A DNA stretch of 64,000 nt, from the NCBI GenBank assembly GCA_045837725.1, contig JBEWZL010000227.1, positions 308,834 to 372,833 of the forward strand, read 5' to 3'. Within the stretch, counting starts at the first letter, position 1; the number at the start of each line of letters is the position of its first letter. Below are positions 49,336 through 61,461 of the stretch, one piece after another. The position numbers and the translations under genes are program-made. Under the pieces are notes generated by a model that saw nothing but the letters and a program-made list of their open reading frames with translations, did no database searches and had not been told where the DNA came from. This DNA comes from Vermamoeba vermiformis. Lineage: Eukaryota > Tubulinea > Echinamoebida.

Positions 49336-52027
49336 ATGGCTGACGCCAATAATATATTGCTGTTTCAAACATTGAACAGCTCAGTTAATGTCACGTTTTG
49401 GTATGAATTCGCAAAGAAAAAGTTGGAAGTTTACAAGTTAAAAGAAGATCCGATTCCCGTGTATGGATATTACAGCATTGAAGGACACGTTGACCTTCCT
49501 GCGCAAATGCAACTTGATATCGACTCGTTCTCGGCCGATTTAAAGTAAAATCGCGATCCAAATTTAATATTTTTAAATTTCGAAAATTTTTGTTGCCTCT
49601 GCACTAACGAATTTATTCTCGAAAGATGATTATTGCTTATTAATAGATTATTGTGCATGTATATATGAAAATATTAAATAATTACCTTCTCTTGTTGCAG
49701 AGTTCCAACAAATTCATTCATGCTGCCTGGCACGATGGTCAATATGAATACAATCGAGTCGTTCAAGGCATTAAATAAGGTTCAACTGCTTGATACGCTC
49801 ACACAAGAGGTACATCCATTGTCGTAACAGTAATAATGAAAAATCTTCTGATTCTATTTGCAACGGCTAGATCTTTGAGGCCATTCAAAGCGGAAAGTTC
49901 TTAACCGACCCGAGCATGTTAAACAAGTTCTTGCTCGTATCATATGCAGACATCAAGAAGTATATATTCTACTATCACTTTGCTTTCCCGGCACTCGTGC
50001 CTGATCAGGTTTGTCTAAAGTCGAAGGAACCTGTTGCCTCAGAACTAACTCTTTATCTTCATCTAGCTCGCCACTCTTGCAACTGAGTCTAAGAAGATTA
50101 CGGACGTCTATTCAGAACAACAGGTAATGCCACCCTATTCGTGTTCGTGTTGTCCGCATTAACGTGCTTTAGATCGCCCAACTGAAAGACCAAGCCCTGC
50201 CTTTGTTTGCTAAAGGTTCACCTTTCTTACTAATCAACCCCGAATCTCTTGCTGTGTCGGAACTCAGTGCTCTCTCAACTCTTTCAACAATGCCTATGCT
50301 GCTCGTGGCAGATCCGAGCGCTCACCCTTCCGCTCTTGGCTGGCCCACTCGTACATTGCTTTGGGCCTTGCAATCATACTGCAGTAAGCATAGTAAGACC
50401 GTCAATGGTCCCTTGCGTGTGATTGCATGGAGACATCACCGAGGAGGTAACATCAATGCCTCGAACCCTGAATTCAACTCCGTGGTGTTTGACGTTAAGT
50501 TGCCCGAACGTAAGTATCTTATTTACAATATAACACCATCTGACGCCGATTAGTGAGCAAGGAGAGCCTCGAGAAGTGTCCTAAGGCAGTGGGCTGGGAG
50601 AAGGATTTGCAATCAAAGATGAGACCTCGCGTGTTGAACTTGGCCCAAACAATGGACCCTGTTAGGTTGAGCAGCAGTGCTGCTGATCTAAATCTCAAAT
50701 TGATGAGCTGGCGTCAATTTGGAGGTTTGCAACTGACTGACATTCAGAGCACCAAGTGCCTTTTGTTCGGTGCGGGTACTCTTGGCTGCAACGTGGCACG
50801 TAGCTTGTTGGTAAGTTAATTAATGTACGATATATCCATAGCTTATATTGTCGTAGGCCTGGGGTGTTCGACACATCACGTTCATCGACAATGGCAAGGT
50901 CTCGTATTCAAACCCCGTGCGTCAGTCACTTTTCACACTTGAAGATTGCTTGAACGGTGGCAAACAAAAGGCTGTGGCAGCTGCACATCGATTGAAAGAG
51001 ATCTTTCCTGCATTAGTAAGCTCTATACCCTTATTATAATAATACGCATCTGATGATGACCCCTTGACCTAGGTTAGTGAGGGTCACGTCATGACCATTC
51101 CGATGCCCGGTCACATTGTTAAATCCACCGATGAAATCAAACAGACTAAGGAAACAGTTGAGAAGATTGAGGTAAACATATTATTCGCTGTAACATCGGT
51201 TGTACTAACCATTTTCAAGTCCCTGATTGACAGTCACGACGTCATCTTTTTGTTGACTGATAGCCGTGAGAGTCGATGGTTGCCAACTATGTTGTGCGCT
51301 GCTAAGAATAAGGTATCTCTGCATACTCACTTTAGCATGACGCGATCATAAATTAACGGCATGGTCTAGTTGGTATTGAACGCAGCTCTTGGCTTCGACA
51401 CGTTTGTTGTCATGCGTCACGGCGTTGCTGAGACCAATCCGCGTCTCGGCTGCTACTTCTGCAACGACGTTGTTGTGCCCACTGATGTACGCATTTATAT
51501 ATCGAGGCATTCTAAAATTAACATTTTGAAATCAGTCCTTGTCCAACCGCACTTTGGATCAACAGTGCACCGTGACTAGACCGGGCTTGAGCTCAGTTGC
51601 CAGTGCCCTCGCTGTCGAGTTGTTGGTGTCGCTCATTCATCACCCAATGAAGGGCAAGGCTCCTGCTAGCGACAAAGCAGATGCACAAATGGGTGGCGAG
51701 TTGCCGACGGATCTTGGTCTCGTGCCTCATCAGTTGCGAGGCTTCTTGACGCACTTCAACAACATGATCGTTACTAGCGAGCAGTTCGACAAGTGTGTTG
51801 CGTGCTCGGATCCGGTACGCAGTCTGTTGCTTGCCTCGTGACACTTGTTACTAACACTAGGTGCACAGATTGTTCACGAGTACAAGAAACGTGGTTTTGA
51901 GTTATTATTGGAGGCTTTTAATGCTCCGAACGTGTTGGAGGACCTCACTGGCATCACTAAGATGAAGGAAGAGAGCGCTAACTTGGATGTCGACTGGGAG
52001 ATCGGCAGCGACAACGACGATTTTTAA
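49336..52027 (+). CDS. ATG7: Autophagy E1 enzyme ATG7
   Basis: About 12 exons encode ~670 residues. ATG7 is the E1-like enzyme that activates the ubiquitin-like proteins Atg8 and Atg12 in the cytosol. The N-terminal domain ends in [18 protein letters not shown]. The adenylation domain begins [20 protein letters not shown], with [20 protein letters not shown], and continues with [18 protein letters not shown]. The catalytic cysteine lies in [20 protein letters not shown], which is the family signature. The C-terminal tail ([17 protein letters not shown]) ends acidic, as in other ATG7 proteins where it contacts Atg8. All key sites are intact, so the gene should be functional. Starting ATG at 49336 follows a short leader. 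Confidence 0.96.
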
Positions 52028-52224
52028 GATATTGACGTGTACATACTCAATATAATTTACTTTGAGTCTTAGCGTGTGTTCTTTGTATGATCATTCGTAC
52101 TGTTCTTTGACAGTCGATCCGAGATCCTCTCCTGGTTCTGATTTCTTTTATTTTTGGCTCTTTGTTAACACATTGCTACACGTGGTTTAGTTATTTACTT
52201 AGTTATTTGGAGCAAAGTATAACA

Positions 52225-55200
52225 ATGGAGAACGAGAAGACGAAAGGAGAACAGACTGGATCTGGATCGAACAAAAAGATCAGAGTTAATAAGATTTTTG
52301 TAAAAAACCTCTCCGAAAATACAACAAATAAGATAAGTATAATAATCCATTGCATATTTAATTTTCTGAATTTTTTACTTTGTAAATCCAAATCCGCTCA
52401 ACGATCCACTATTTTTAATAAATATAATGCGATTGGACAACCAACGATCGTCATAATATAAATAGTATTACAAATAATACAAATGAAATTATTTCAATCG
52501 TTTTCGATCGAGATCTGGACCATCCTGTTCTGACGTTTTTACACGATTTAGAAAATTTCTTCAGTGATGCAGGCCCAATTAAGAGATGCTACGCTATCAA
52601 TGATAAAGGTAAATAGCATTACAATCATTCAGTCATACGGATCCAAATCCAAAACCCCGTAATTAATCCTATCAAATTCAGGAACTCAAAAGTGCCGTGG
52701 CTTTGGTTACATTCATTAGTAAGTAATCGATTAATAATAGCGAGAACGAGTTATTGATCATTGTAATGCGATCCAGTGCCCTCGAAGATGACGCGAAAAA
52801 AGCAGTAACGATGTTCAACGGCAAAACATTGAAGGGCAATAAAGTGTCAGTGTCTTTGTCCAAGCCTAGATGTAAGTAGTAGTAATAGCAGTTATATTCT
52901 ACTCTCGAAATTAACAGTGTTTTCAGTGGGTAAAGAAGAGGATAACGCCGAAGAAGAGGGCGAAAAGCAAGAGGAAGGAGAAAAGGAAAACAACGAAGAG
53001 GCTGAAGAGAAGCCCAAACCAGCCCCAAAGGCTTTGACACCAAAGAAATCTCCGCAGCCAAAGCGACCCGCGATGCCTGCTAGTGCGAGCAATGAAATCC
53101 CCGCGACTAATGATCCTGATGCCATCAAAGTGCACAAGAAAAAAGTGTACGTCGACTGTAATATATTCGGGTGAATATATTTTAATATAATATCACTAGT
53201 GCTATCAAAACATTGGCCTACAGAGGACTGCCCAAGGACTGCACGCGCGAGGACATTGACAAAGTGGCTGGAGAGCACGTCAAAGCTGTTCAATTCCCTA
53301 TTGACAGTCATGTAAGAGAGTTAAATAGTGTTATATGACCAGCTAACATAATTGTAGGGCGGTGCTATCTCTGCTTATGTTTGCTACAAATCAGTCGGCG
53401 ATGCCATTGACACGTTGAAGAAGTATCAAAACTCACCGCCCAGCATTCGCGGCACTAAGATTCGTGTCGAGTTGTTTTCTGACGCTGTAAGTACTGTCAA
53501 CAGCCTTTGACATCAGTGATATTAACGAGTTATTATAGGGTTTGAAGCGATACCGCCTTATTATCCGAAACTTGCCTTTTAAGGTAATTTCAAGAGTGTT
53601 CTTGCATAAAGATTGATATTAATCACTGTTACAGTGCTACAAAGATGAGATCGAACGAATTTTCTCCAAATTTGGCAAATTGTATGAAGTTCAATTGCCG
53701 CCGGGCAACAAAGAAGGCACAATTAAGGGCTTTGGTTTCGTCAACTATTTGAACACTGTTGATGCCAAGAAGGCTATTGAAGAAGGAAACAAAATCAAAC
53801 TCCGCGGCAGACAAATTGCAGTGGACTTTACCGTGTCAAAGGACAAGTACAAAGAATTCAAAAACAATCCTGCTGGTACGTATATCTGACCTTGTCGTGT
53901 CGCGGGTCTAATTCGTCATTTTAGCTGGACGAGGCGACAGCTCTTCAGAGGAGTTTGACAGCGATGACAGCAGTTCAGAGGAGAGTGAAGACCAAGACAA
54001 CGAGAACAAAGAGGATGGTGACGAAGAGATGAATGAGAACGAAGATGAAGACGAGGATGAAGATATGAATGACGCTGGTGATGAGGACGATGAAGGGGAC
54101 AACGAGGATGACGATGAAGACAGCGACGACGAGGATGACAGTGATGAGGACGAGGCCGAGAATGGCAAGAAACAACCTCAACGATGTACGGCCTCTCATG
54201 TGACATTGATGTAGTTGCACAACGCACTAACATGTTTTTTCAGCCTCTGACGTGCACATGGGTCAGACTTTGTTCTTGCGAAATCTCTCCTTTGACACCA
54301 CCGAGAAGGATGTTGTTGACAGGTATGACACTTTGACACGCGGTGTAGTGTTCTGACTTGTTTGCGTAGATTCTCTGAGTTCGGTGAAGTTGCCTACTGC
54401 AAGTTAGTCGTCGATCATGACACTGGCATGCCTCGTGGTACTGCCTTTTTGAAGTTCAATAGCAAGGAAGCCGCTGATCTTGTGTTGCAAACTGTTAATG
54501 ACGGACACGACCAACCTCCAACCTTGACTCAGAACCAGAACAAGAAGGACAAGAAAGAAAAGAAGAGTACGTGTCACGTGTTTCCCTCGCATTTCTTATC
54601 ATAACCTTTGCCTTATTTAGGTTTCACATCTCTCTTTGACAATCCTAACACAATCGTGTTGGACGGTCGCCCATTGATCGTGTCACGTGCTGTCAGCCGA
54701 ACCATGGCTGAGAACATTAAGAACAATGAAAAAGAAGTCAAGAACAAAGACAAGAGAAACTTGTTTTTGGCTCCTGAAGGAGGTAAGCAAATCCTTTTAC
54801 TATGATTATTCACGGTGCTAACGCCATTCAGAAATTACTCGTGAAAGTCCCGAAGCCAAGTTCTTCACCGAGTTCGAATTGATGAACTTGGAACGTGCTC
54901 AGCGCGAGAAGAAATTAAAGTTGGCTAATCCTAACTTCCACGTCTCACGAACACGTCTCAGCTTGAAAAACTTGCCCAAGGATTTGGACGAAAAGAAAAT
55001 TCGAGTATGTCTCAGATCTAACTTTTTGAAACGTCAAAAATGTTAACCGTTACTTTGTAGAACATATTCTTCGATGCAGCTAAGAAGGCGTGCCCTGGTG
55101 AAAAGATCTCCATTAAACAAGTCAAAGTTGTGCGTGATGACACGAAGCTCGATGCTCAAGGCCAGCCCATTTCACGTGGTTTTGGTTTCGTTGAATTTGA

Positions 55201-56006
55201 GTAAGGATTGCACATTAATTACAAGAAAGAGTCGTACTAACATACCGTAGGGACCACACTCAAGCACTCGAGGCCTTGAGACGAGTGAATGCCATGGACA
55301 ACAAACAACTCGGTATGAAGCAACACATCAACGTACAGTTCGCCATTGAAAACACATTGGTGCTGCAAAAGCGAGAGCGAAGAATTAAGGTAATATTAAC
55401 CATGCACTAGCAAGTACGAGACTTGTACTTACCACGCGTGCAGGACGCCAAAGACCACAAGTACACTCCTGCGCAAGCTCAAGATTTGAAGCGAAAGCGA
55501 GAAGAAGACAACAAAGGACCTAAGGCGAAGAAACAACGCACTGAAAACACCAACGCTAACAACAGTAACGCGAATAAGCCTGCTAATAACAACAAGTCAC
55601 CGAACGCGAAGAACGGCAATAACAACCAAAACAAGCCGAAGAATAACACTCAGAACAAGGGGAAGCAATGCTGCTGCCAACAAGCCCGCAGCAAATAACA
55701 ACAAGCAAGTGGCTGTTGCACCGAGAGCACCAAAAGTAGACAAGGCCTTTGAGAAGATTCAAGGTGTGTTGGGTGACAGTGCAGTCAAAGACATTGCCCC
55801 GCGCAAACAAAAGATGTTTGAAAAACAAGTACGTTGATCGTTGTTGTTGAACTCGTTGATCGCTAATCGTCTTATTGTAGCAACATCAGAACTCAAGGAA
55901 ACAACAAAAGAAGAGCCGAGAAGATCAAGACGAAGACCGACTAGATCAAATTATTAGTGAACGAGAGGGCAAGCCTTTGAAGAAGAAAAAGAAGTGGTTT
56001 ATGTAA
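52225..56006 (+). CDS. Nucleolar RRM protein RBM28/Nop4
   Basis: A multi-exon gene for an RNA-binding ribosome-biogenesis factor (60S assembly). RRM1 is split over four exons (AGPIKRCYAINDK, CRGFG, KTLKGNKVSVSLSKPR). A divergent RRM-like unit (LAYRGLPKDCTREDID) precedes RRM2 (RYRLIIRNLPFKCYKDEIER). After a long Asp/Glu-rich linker come RRM3 (QTLFLRNLSFDTTEKDVVDR, TSLFDNPNTIVLDGRPLIVS) and RRM4 (TRLSLKNLPKDLDEKKIRN). The layout and the LDGRPL and KNLPKDLD motifs fit RBM28. The C-terminal tail is Asn/Lys-rich and ends KKKKKWF. Near 55655-55675 the frame must shift by one to reach that ending: the reading frame otherwise stops at 55698 with a Cys run. This could be an assembly indel in GGGG or an unseen intron. 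Confidence 0.9.
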
Positions 56007-56147
56007 TGCGACAATACAATACAAGAATAAACCACAATTGTTAAATTAAGGATTGTTCATTTGTCCAAACTCGATCCGAAGAGCTCCTGTACGGCCTATT
56101 CCAAGTGATAGCTTCGAGGAGCTGGCAGCTGGTATTATTTGTTCACG

Positions 56148-57545
56148 CTAAAACTCTCCACTGAACTGTGCGTTGTTTCTGTTCTCTTGTTTAGTTTGCT
56201 CACACGCGGCACAGCCCATGGTCAGTCCTTTGAACTCGTGACATTCAGCACAGGTCCAAAAGCCGTGTTCTTCGGCTTCACTCCACGTGTCATGCACGAC
56301 GAGTGGCGTGCCTTCATTGAGCCAATCCACGACCCACGCACGATGTCTGTCCACATGACCGAACACCACTGCCCCGCTCGGTGCGTGTTGAATGATCAAG
56401 CGCAGTGATTTGAGTGGTGCCAGTGAGGGATAGCGCGCCACGAGTCCGCTCAACACGGCCCAGTTGTACTTGGCACTGAACTTCTCGCCCGCTGTGCCGT
56501 AGATCTGAGCTAATGCACGCCACGTGGCCATCAATGCGCCAATCCGATCACGTGATCGACCAAGTGCAGTGACCAGGGCCAGTTCAGCCTCTTTCCAATT
56601 GTTCAGCTGTGCAGCTGTGCGTCCTAGACCACGCAGCGCTCGTTGATGTGTGAGCGGAACGGTCGGATCTGTGTCATCAGCGAGCACGTGATTGTTGGCA
56701 TCAAACCACGTGACAATCTCGCGGTACAATCTCGCTGCTTCTGAAATGTCATTGTGTTTTTCACAGAGTTCTGCTGCCTCGAGTCGAACGAACTGAAGTT
56801 CAGTGTTGACAGGTGTCAAAGTCGATGTTTGGCGTAAATACCTGCCGGGCATGTTAATCGAGGACTCGCCGTGAATTATTAACCCATATTCTTACACGTG
56901 GTAGAATGCCAAGAGCTCCGGATCTGTCATGTGTTTGTTGACACGGCCGAGAATAGGTATTAACGGCAAGAGTTCCTCGGGTGTGTTTAGACCATGTAGC
57001 AGTGCAGAGAATATTAGGGCATTAAAGTAGCGACCTGGCTTGGGTGGTGAGACTGGCACAAACAGATGGCGGTAATGCAATTTTGGATGCAGGTACAACC
57101 CAAGAACAACCTAAAAATGCATAAAATTAAATTCTGATAATTAAAATGTAGCCTAATTTCACGTACATCGTCTTCGAATTGCGTTGCTATTGCGTGTACA
57201 ATGGGATCAGGTAATTGCAGTTGTTTTTGTAGCTCTCCCAACCGTTGTTTGGGCAATATTTTCACATCTTTTACTGTGGGCAGTGTTTGCAATTTATTTT
57301 GAAATATTTTAACGCACTTCTTCAATTCTTCCTTCTGTAAATTTAATATTTAATTTAATAAACTGAGGAACCAGGAGATCCGGTACAAATACCAACCTTC
57401 TAACATATTCAGTATTTACACAAGTGCATGAATGCTGGTAATCCTTGCGTGTTGGTGTAAATTTTGTTGTGTAAAAACTTCCTTCGTTGGTTACCAACCG
57501 TTTTTTACCCAACTGTCGAACATTTGCCTCCAGCAGTACATTCAT
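56148..57545 (-). CDS. TPR-like protein with a C-terminal double Cys-pair (zinc-binding) tail
   Basis: Four exons. The first (57545-~57380) starts MNVLLEANVRQLGKKRLVTN. The second and third encode KEELKKCVKIFQNKLQTLP and the conserved-looking FVPVSPPKPGRYFNALIFSA. The last exon joins at HVYLRQTST and holds helix-turn-helix units of TPR type (ICEKHNDISEAARLYREIV, NNWKEAELALVTALGR, AGEKFSAKYNWAVLSGLV). The C-terminus has two Cys pairs, CAEC and CAAC, 11 residues apart (CAECHEFKGLTMGCAAC), probably one zinc site. I do not recognise the family; a SET/MYND-type or TTC-type scaffold is possible. Ends at 56148 with FSGEF. Confidence 0.72.
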
Positions 57546-57741
57546 ATTCTCTTCTTTGTCGCCGCTCAGCGCACATAAATAAGACTTGATATGCGAACTC
57601 GGTAGTGCTTATGATGTAGAGTGGAAATAATAGCGGCAAGTCGAACATTAAATTTGCAGATTTACTCAACACAATTGTCGCTATTGTGGTACAATACGAG
57701 CGCTTAAATAAAGATAAATTTAATAGGAGAGCAGGCTAGTG

Positions 57742-58225
57742 TTATTCTTCGTCATAGCGATCCTCTGAACTGGACTCATCTTCAGCCGCAGCTTTCGCCC
57801 AGTCAAGTGCCACCTGATTGAACCACGAAGGAAGTGGTACTGACAGTAGAATAGGTGGTTGTAATACTCTCTTTCTGCACGCTCTTGGGTCGATGAGTGT
57901 GCCGCAGTCAATGTGATGGACGAGCAGCAATAAAAATCCGTAGAAATCGTGCTCAGGGATGCCAAAGTACTCTTTGACAACTGCTGACATGTCTCTAAGA
58001 CCCTCGTGTGTTTTGTATGGTCTTGTATCATTGCCTATTGAACAATAAATCAGTACGAGGATCAATCAAAAATTGGGTCTTACCATCATAGGCGTTGACC
58101 GAGTATATTGCAGTAAATTCCAGCATCGTATCGGGCTCAGCGTAGCTTTTTTGAAGTTTAACAGATAACTTAAAGTCTTCCGAACCGTTGTTTTCAATTC
58201 GAGTTTTGTACTGGATGTGACACTT
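57742..58225 (-). CDS. 3' part of an unknown gene, cut at its 5' side by a transposon
   Basis: Two exons. The upstream one (from 58225) reads KCHIQYKTRIENNGSEDFKL and on to TAIYSVNAYDG. The downstream one starts GNDTRPYKTHEGLRDMSAVV and ends SSSEDRYDEE at 57742. No start codon belongs to the first exon. Its reading frame runs straight to 58226, where the transposon's CACTG terminal repeat begins, and the bases CTT just before are the likely 3-bp target site. The rest of this gene should therefore lie beyond the right end of the window. I recognise no domain. The frame stays open for about 30 codons into the transposon end, so a chimeric transcript is conceivable, which is inference. Confidence 0.65.
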
Positions 58226-58252
58226 CACTGTGGTTAAAACACAATGTTTTTT
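58226..58252 (+). repeat. Left terminal inverted repeat of the CACTA-like element
   Basis: CACTGT then GGTTAAAACACAATGTTTTTT. CACTG/CACTA ends with 3-bp target duplications are the mark of the EnSpm superfamily. Inverted TAAACAC follows at 58282-58289. Confidence 0.7.
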
Positions 58253-58306
58253 AAAAAAAACAATGTTCGTAATAAAAAACCAGTGTTTATTTTAGTACAT
58301 GATGTG

Positions 58307-61300
58307 TTATTCAAATTCCGTACAAAGTAAAAAATAATTTTGCCGTAGTTCAGCGTCCGCCATAGTGTGATTGTTCAGAAAATGAAAGCGCAGATCCGAC
58401 GGAACGACGACCACTTGTTGGGAAACGGCATCGGAAGGGACAACAATTGGCATGTCAACTTGCAATAACGGCAAGTGCGTTACGGGATCTTTGTGCCCCA
58501 AGTTTTTGTATTGAAGCTAATTATCGATTAGTATTTTTGTTCGTAAAAAAAATAACAACTTACCGCATAGATCCAATATCGACCATGATAAAGTATGACG
58601 TATTGAGTACGGGCAATGTAAGATGTATTCCGTCTAATAAATTGGAAATAATAATTGCGCTTCAGATCAAAGTGGCGCAGTTGAATACCTTCATAGCTGG
58701 TGGCTATGAAATCGAAATTTTCCGGAAAATCAAGATCGAACCATGCGTAATACTTTTCAAACAAATGGAACATGTGATTGTCGAAGGTAAGGAGGTTAAT
58801 TTTACCGGTGGCCTGAATTTTTTCGTCTTCCGATGAAGCTTGGCACAACTGTGATGCTTTTCGTAGTTCTGTTTAATGTAAATAAAGGAATAAAGGCAAA
58901 TATTGGTTTTACCTGATATCTGAAGCAAGTGATAAAATACGTCCGTCGAATTCGTATTGATTGTCTTAATGCTGCGGTTGTCTCGCTCAGGTGTGAAGCA
59001 ATGAAGCCAACCAGGCTTTCCTTGGTTACGGAACTGATCAACTACATGCGCAACTGCGTAATTATAAGTATTAGAAACGAAAAAATTCACGGTAAATTAT
59101 TCCGTACCTTCCACGTGGGTTTTAGAGGTGATGAACGAGTCGCCATATAAAAGTATGTGAAGCCTAGTTATGTTTTCGAGATTTTGCTTTACATCATTGA
59201 GGTTACCGAGCTAGAATATGTCAGATCTGATCGCGCAAACGATTTTTTACTTACACTGAGTGGGGAGTGCGAAGTTGCCCGTAAATAGAATAAACAATAT
59301 TCTCTAATACCAACGTAGTGATCGAAATAGGTGTGAGTTGCCTCCAAACCGAAATACTGTTGCAGATCGACCGGGATTTGTTTTCGAATGCCAATTCGAC
59401 AATTGCACGGAGTTTTTGGTAGAAACACTGCAAGAACAGGTATTGCTAATCGTAACCAAAGGAACATCTGATGCCCACTGGTCAAAGAATCGTTAGATCT
59501 TGAAGGCAGATTCGATCGTGCACAATATTGACAGCGAATTAGGAAAAGCGGAGCAGAATGATTAATAAACTTTAAAAATATAATTGAATTTTCGTTGAGG
59601 GTAAAAGTAATATTATTTGAACGGAGAATTTTACGTCAAACTTTTTTTCATACCTGAAATACGGATGTCTATCAACAAAATTAACTAATCTCTCATCATC
59701 GCTTCGCATGGGGATATTTCCGACGATCATGTTAATTTCTGCAAGGTCCTGTTTTGTAAATAACGCGTATTTGACCTCACGGGTGTCGTGCATGAAGATC
59801 TGCTGCGTTAGCTTCTTCAATTCGCCTTCCAAACATGTGTGAAAGAAATCAAAAAAGATTGTTGATGTATCAAAGGAGGGAAGATTCCAAAATACGGAGC
59901 AATCTGAAAGATGGTAAGCAGAGAATTTCGTGTGCAAGATCTCACGTACCGTTTATACCAAAAAAAGTGCTCAGGAACGAAGATGCATAGTTTGGGAGTC
60001 GATTGTTGGCGATTTGAATAAATGCAGCGTTGTCTCGAGTGTTAGTTCTTGGTGGTGTAGCAAACACATCCGATCGGTCACCGAAACAGTGCATGCACCA
60101 TCGTTTTAGCTTTGAATAACCACCCTCCTGCGGTATGTGTTATTATGAAACAATACTGGCATATATTTCAATACCTTGAAGCACGTTATGTTTGAAATTG
60201 CTGGTAAATCTCCGATAATTCCAAAATAATCCGCTTTGCATAGAAATTGCTCCGACTTGAAGGCGTCAACAACTTGAATTCCATTCACGCGAAGGTCTTT
60301 TAGTTCGTCGACGAAGCGCTCCATAAAGAAATTGACTCCTAAGTAAAAAATTAATAAGTGTGGACTAGCGGCGGAACTTTTTACCTTTTTCCTTCAGCAA
60401 AAAACCCGGAATGAATGCCAAATCCCACCAGTTCGCCATGTCAGCTCGATAAGCTTTACCAAGAGATACTGGAATGCAACGAAGTACCCACACGTTCTTC
60501 CACGTCAAGTTCACTTGTCGATTTCTGCACACTTTGTCGACATAAAACAGCAGAAGCAAATTTCGAGCGTCTTGTTGCATTATTGGGTTTTCGGTAAAGC
60601 GTGGAAGGTCGTGAAGATCGTGCATGCTGTTAACATTCACCGCGCGAGAAGCCTGCCATGTTTGAAGCTTTCGACTGTATTCAGGAATGCTAAAGCAGCG
60701 GCGAATGTGGTCTTTGATTCTAAATATTACAAAATGAGGTGCTATTCTCAATTAGTTTGTGAGACTTACGTTATGAATCCAATTTTGATTCGTTGAGCGC
60801 GACCGGCGAAATTTGTATCGATATACCACGGGTGGGGAGTCAGACAGTAGCCATTGCTCTTGAATGAATTTTCGAACGCTCTGATATCAGCGTATCTGAT
60901 CATTTCATCCTTAGCGGCAGCCTTTTGGGCTAACTCAAGGATCTGGATCAACTGCCAACGAGGAACTCGCCATAGTCGATGTAGGGTCATTAATTCAAAA
61001 GTGATTTTTTGTCTTTCATCAAGCGTTGCAATAACTAAAATGAGAATTAATAACCAAATATGTATTTTCCTAACTGTACGTACTTGGTTCAGTTATTTGT
61101 AGTTGGTCATCCGCTGGCGCTTGAAAGTCTTCCGCGACAGCTTGAAGAATGTCCTCTTCCATTATATCATCACTGTCCGATGAAACATCCTTCAACAATA
61201 TGGTGAGTACTTTCTTAATTGGTTAAGTAACACGTACCGCTAAGATGTGAATTGTTCCGTAATGAGTAGCTAAGCGATCATAGCGATCGCACGTATAGGG

Positions 61301-61324
61301 GCATTTGGGGCAATAATAAGTCAT
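58307..61324 (-). CDS. CACTA/EnSpm-type transposase (TNP2-like) with an N-terminal C2H2 finger
   Basis: About 12 exons spanning 3 kb encode roughly 800 residues. It starts MTYYCPKCPYTCDRYDRLAT with His spacing HYGTIH, a C2H2 finger. The middle has the transposase-21 pattern: LHRLWRVPRWQLIQILELA, WWDLAFIPGFL, GVNFFMERFVDELKDLRVNG, then YFGIIGDLPAISNI followed by a Cys pair (WCMHCF). The D of GDLPA is a candidate catalytic acidic residue. The C-terminal exons give the next block: FLWLRLAIPVLAVFLPKT, LHILLYGDSF, KTHVEGVAHVVDQF, KPGWLHCFTPERDNRS, as after the catalytic core in other TNP2 proteins. The hydrophobic stretch at 59475-59430 is an internal exon and not a signal peptide. Confidence 0.75.
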
Positions 61325-61461
61325 ATTGAAGCGTTGTGATTTGTGTTGTTTTGTTTGAAAAAATTGTTTTATAACAAAATGTTTGGGTTAGTGCTCCAGT
61401 AAATTTCCTTCAAATTCACCGTAATAGGAAGATTCTGTATTTGTCCGGGGTTATCATTCCA

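Noticed and set aside
58028-58228. Start of the truncated host gene at the GTG at 58228
   Set aside because: The GTG belongs to the transposon's CACTG end read backwards. No ATG exists in the exon, so the true start lies elsewhere.
59189-59485. Signal peptide of a secreted protein (MFLWLRLAIPVLAVFLP)
   Set aside because: The exon joins in frame to the preceding transposase exon and matches the block that follows the catalytic core in TNP2-type transposases, so it is internal sequence.
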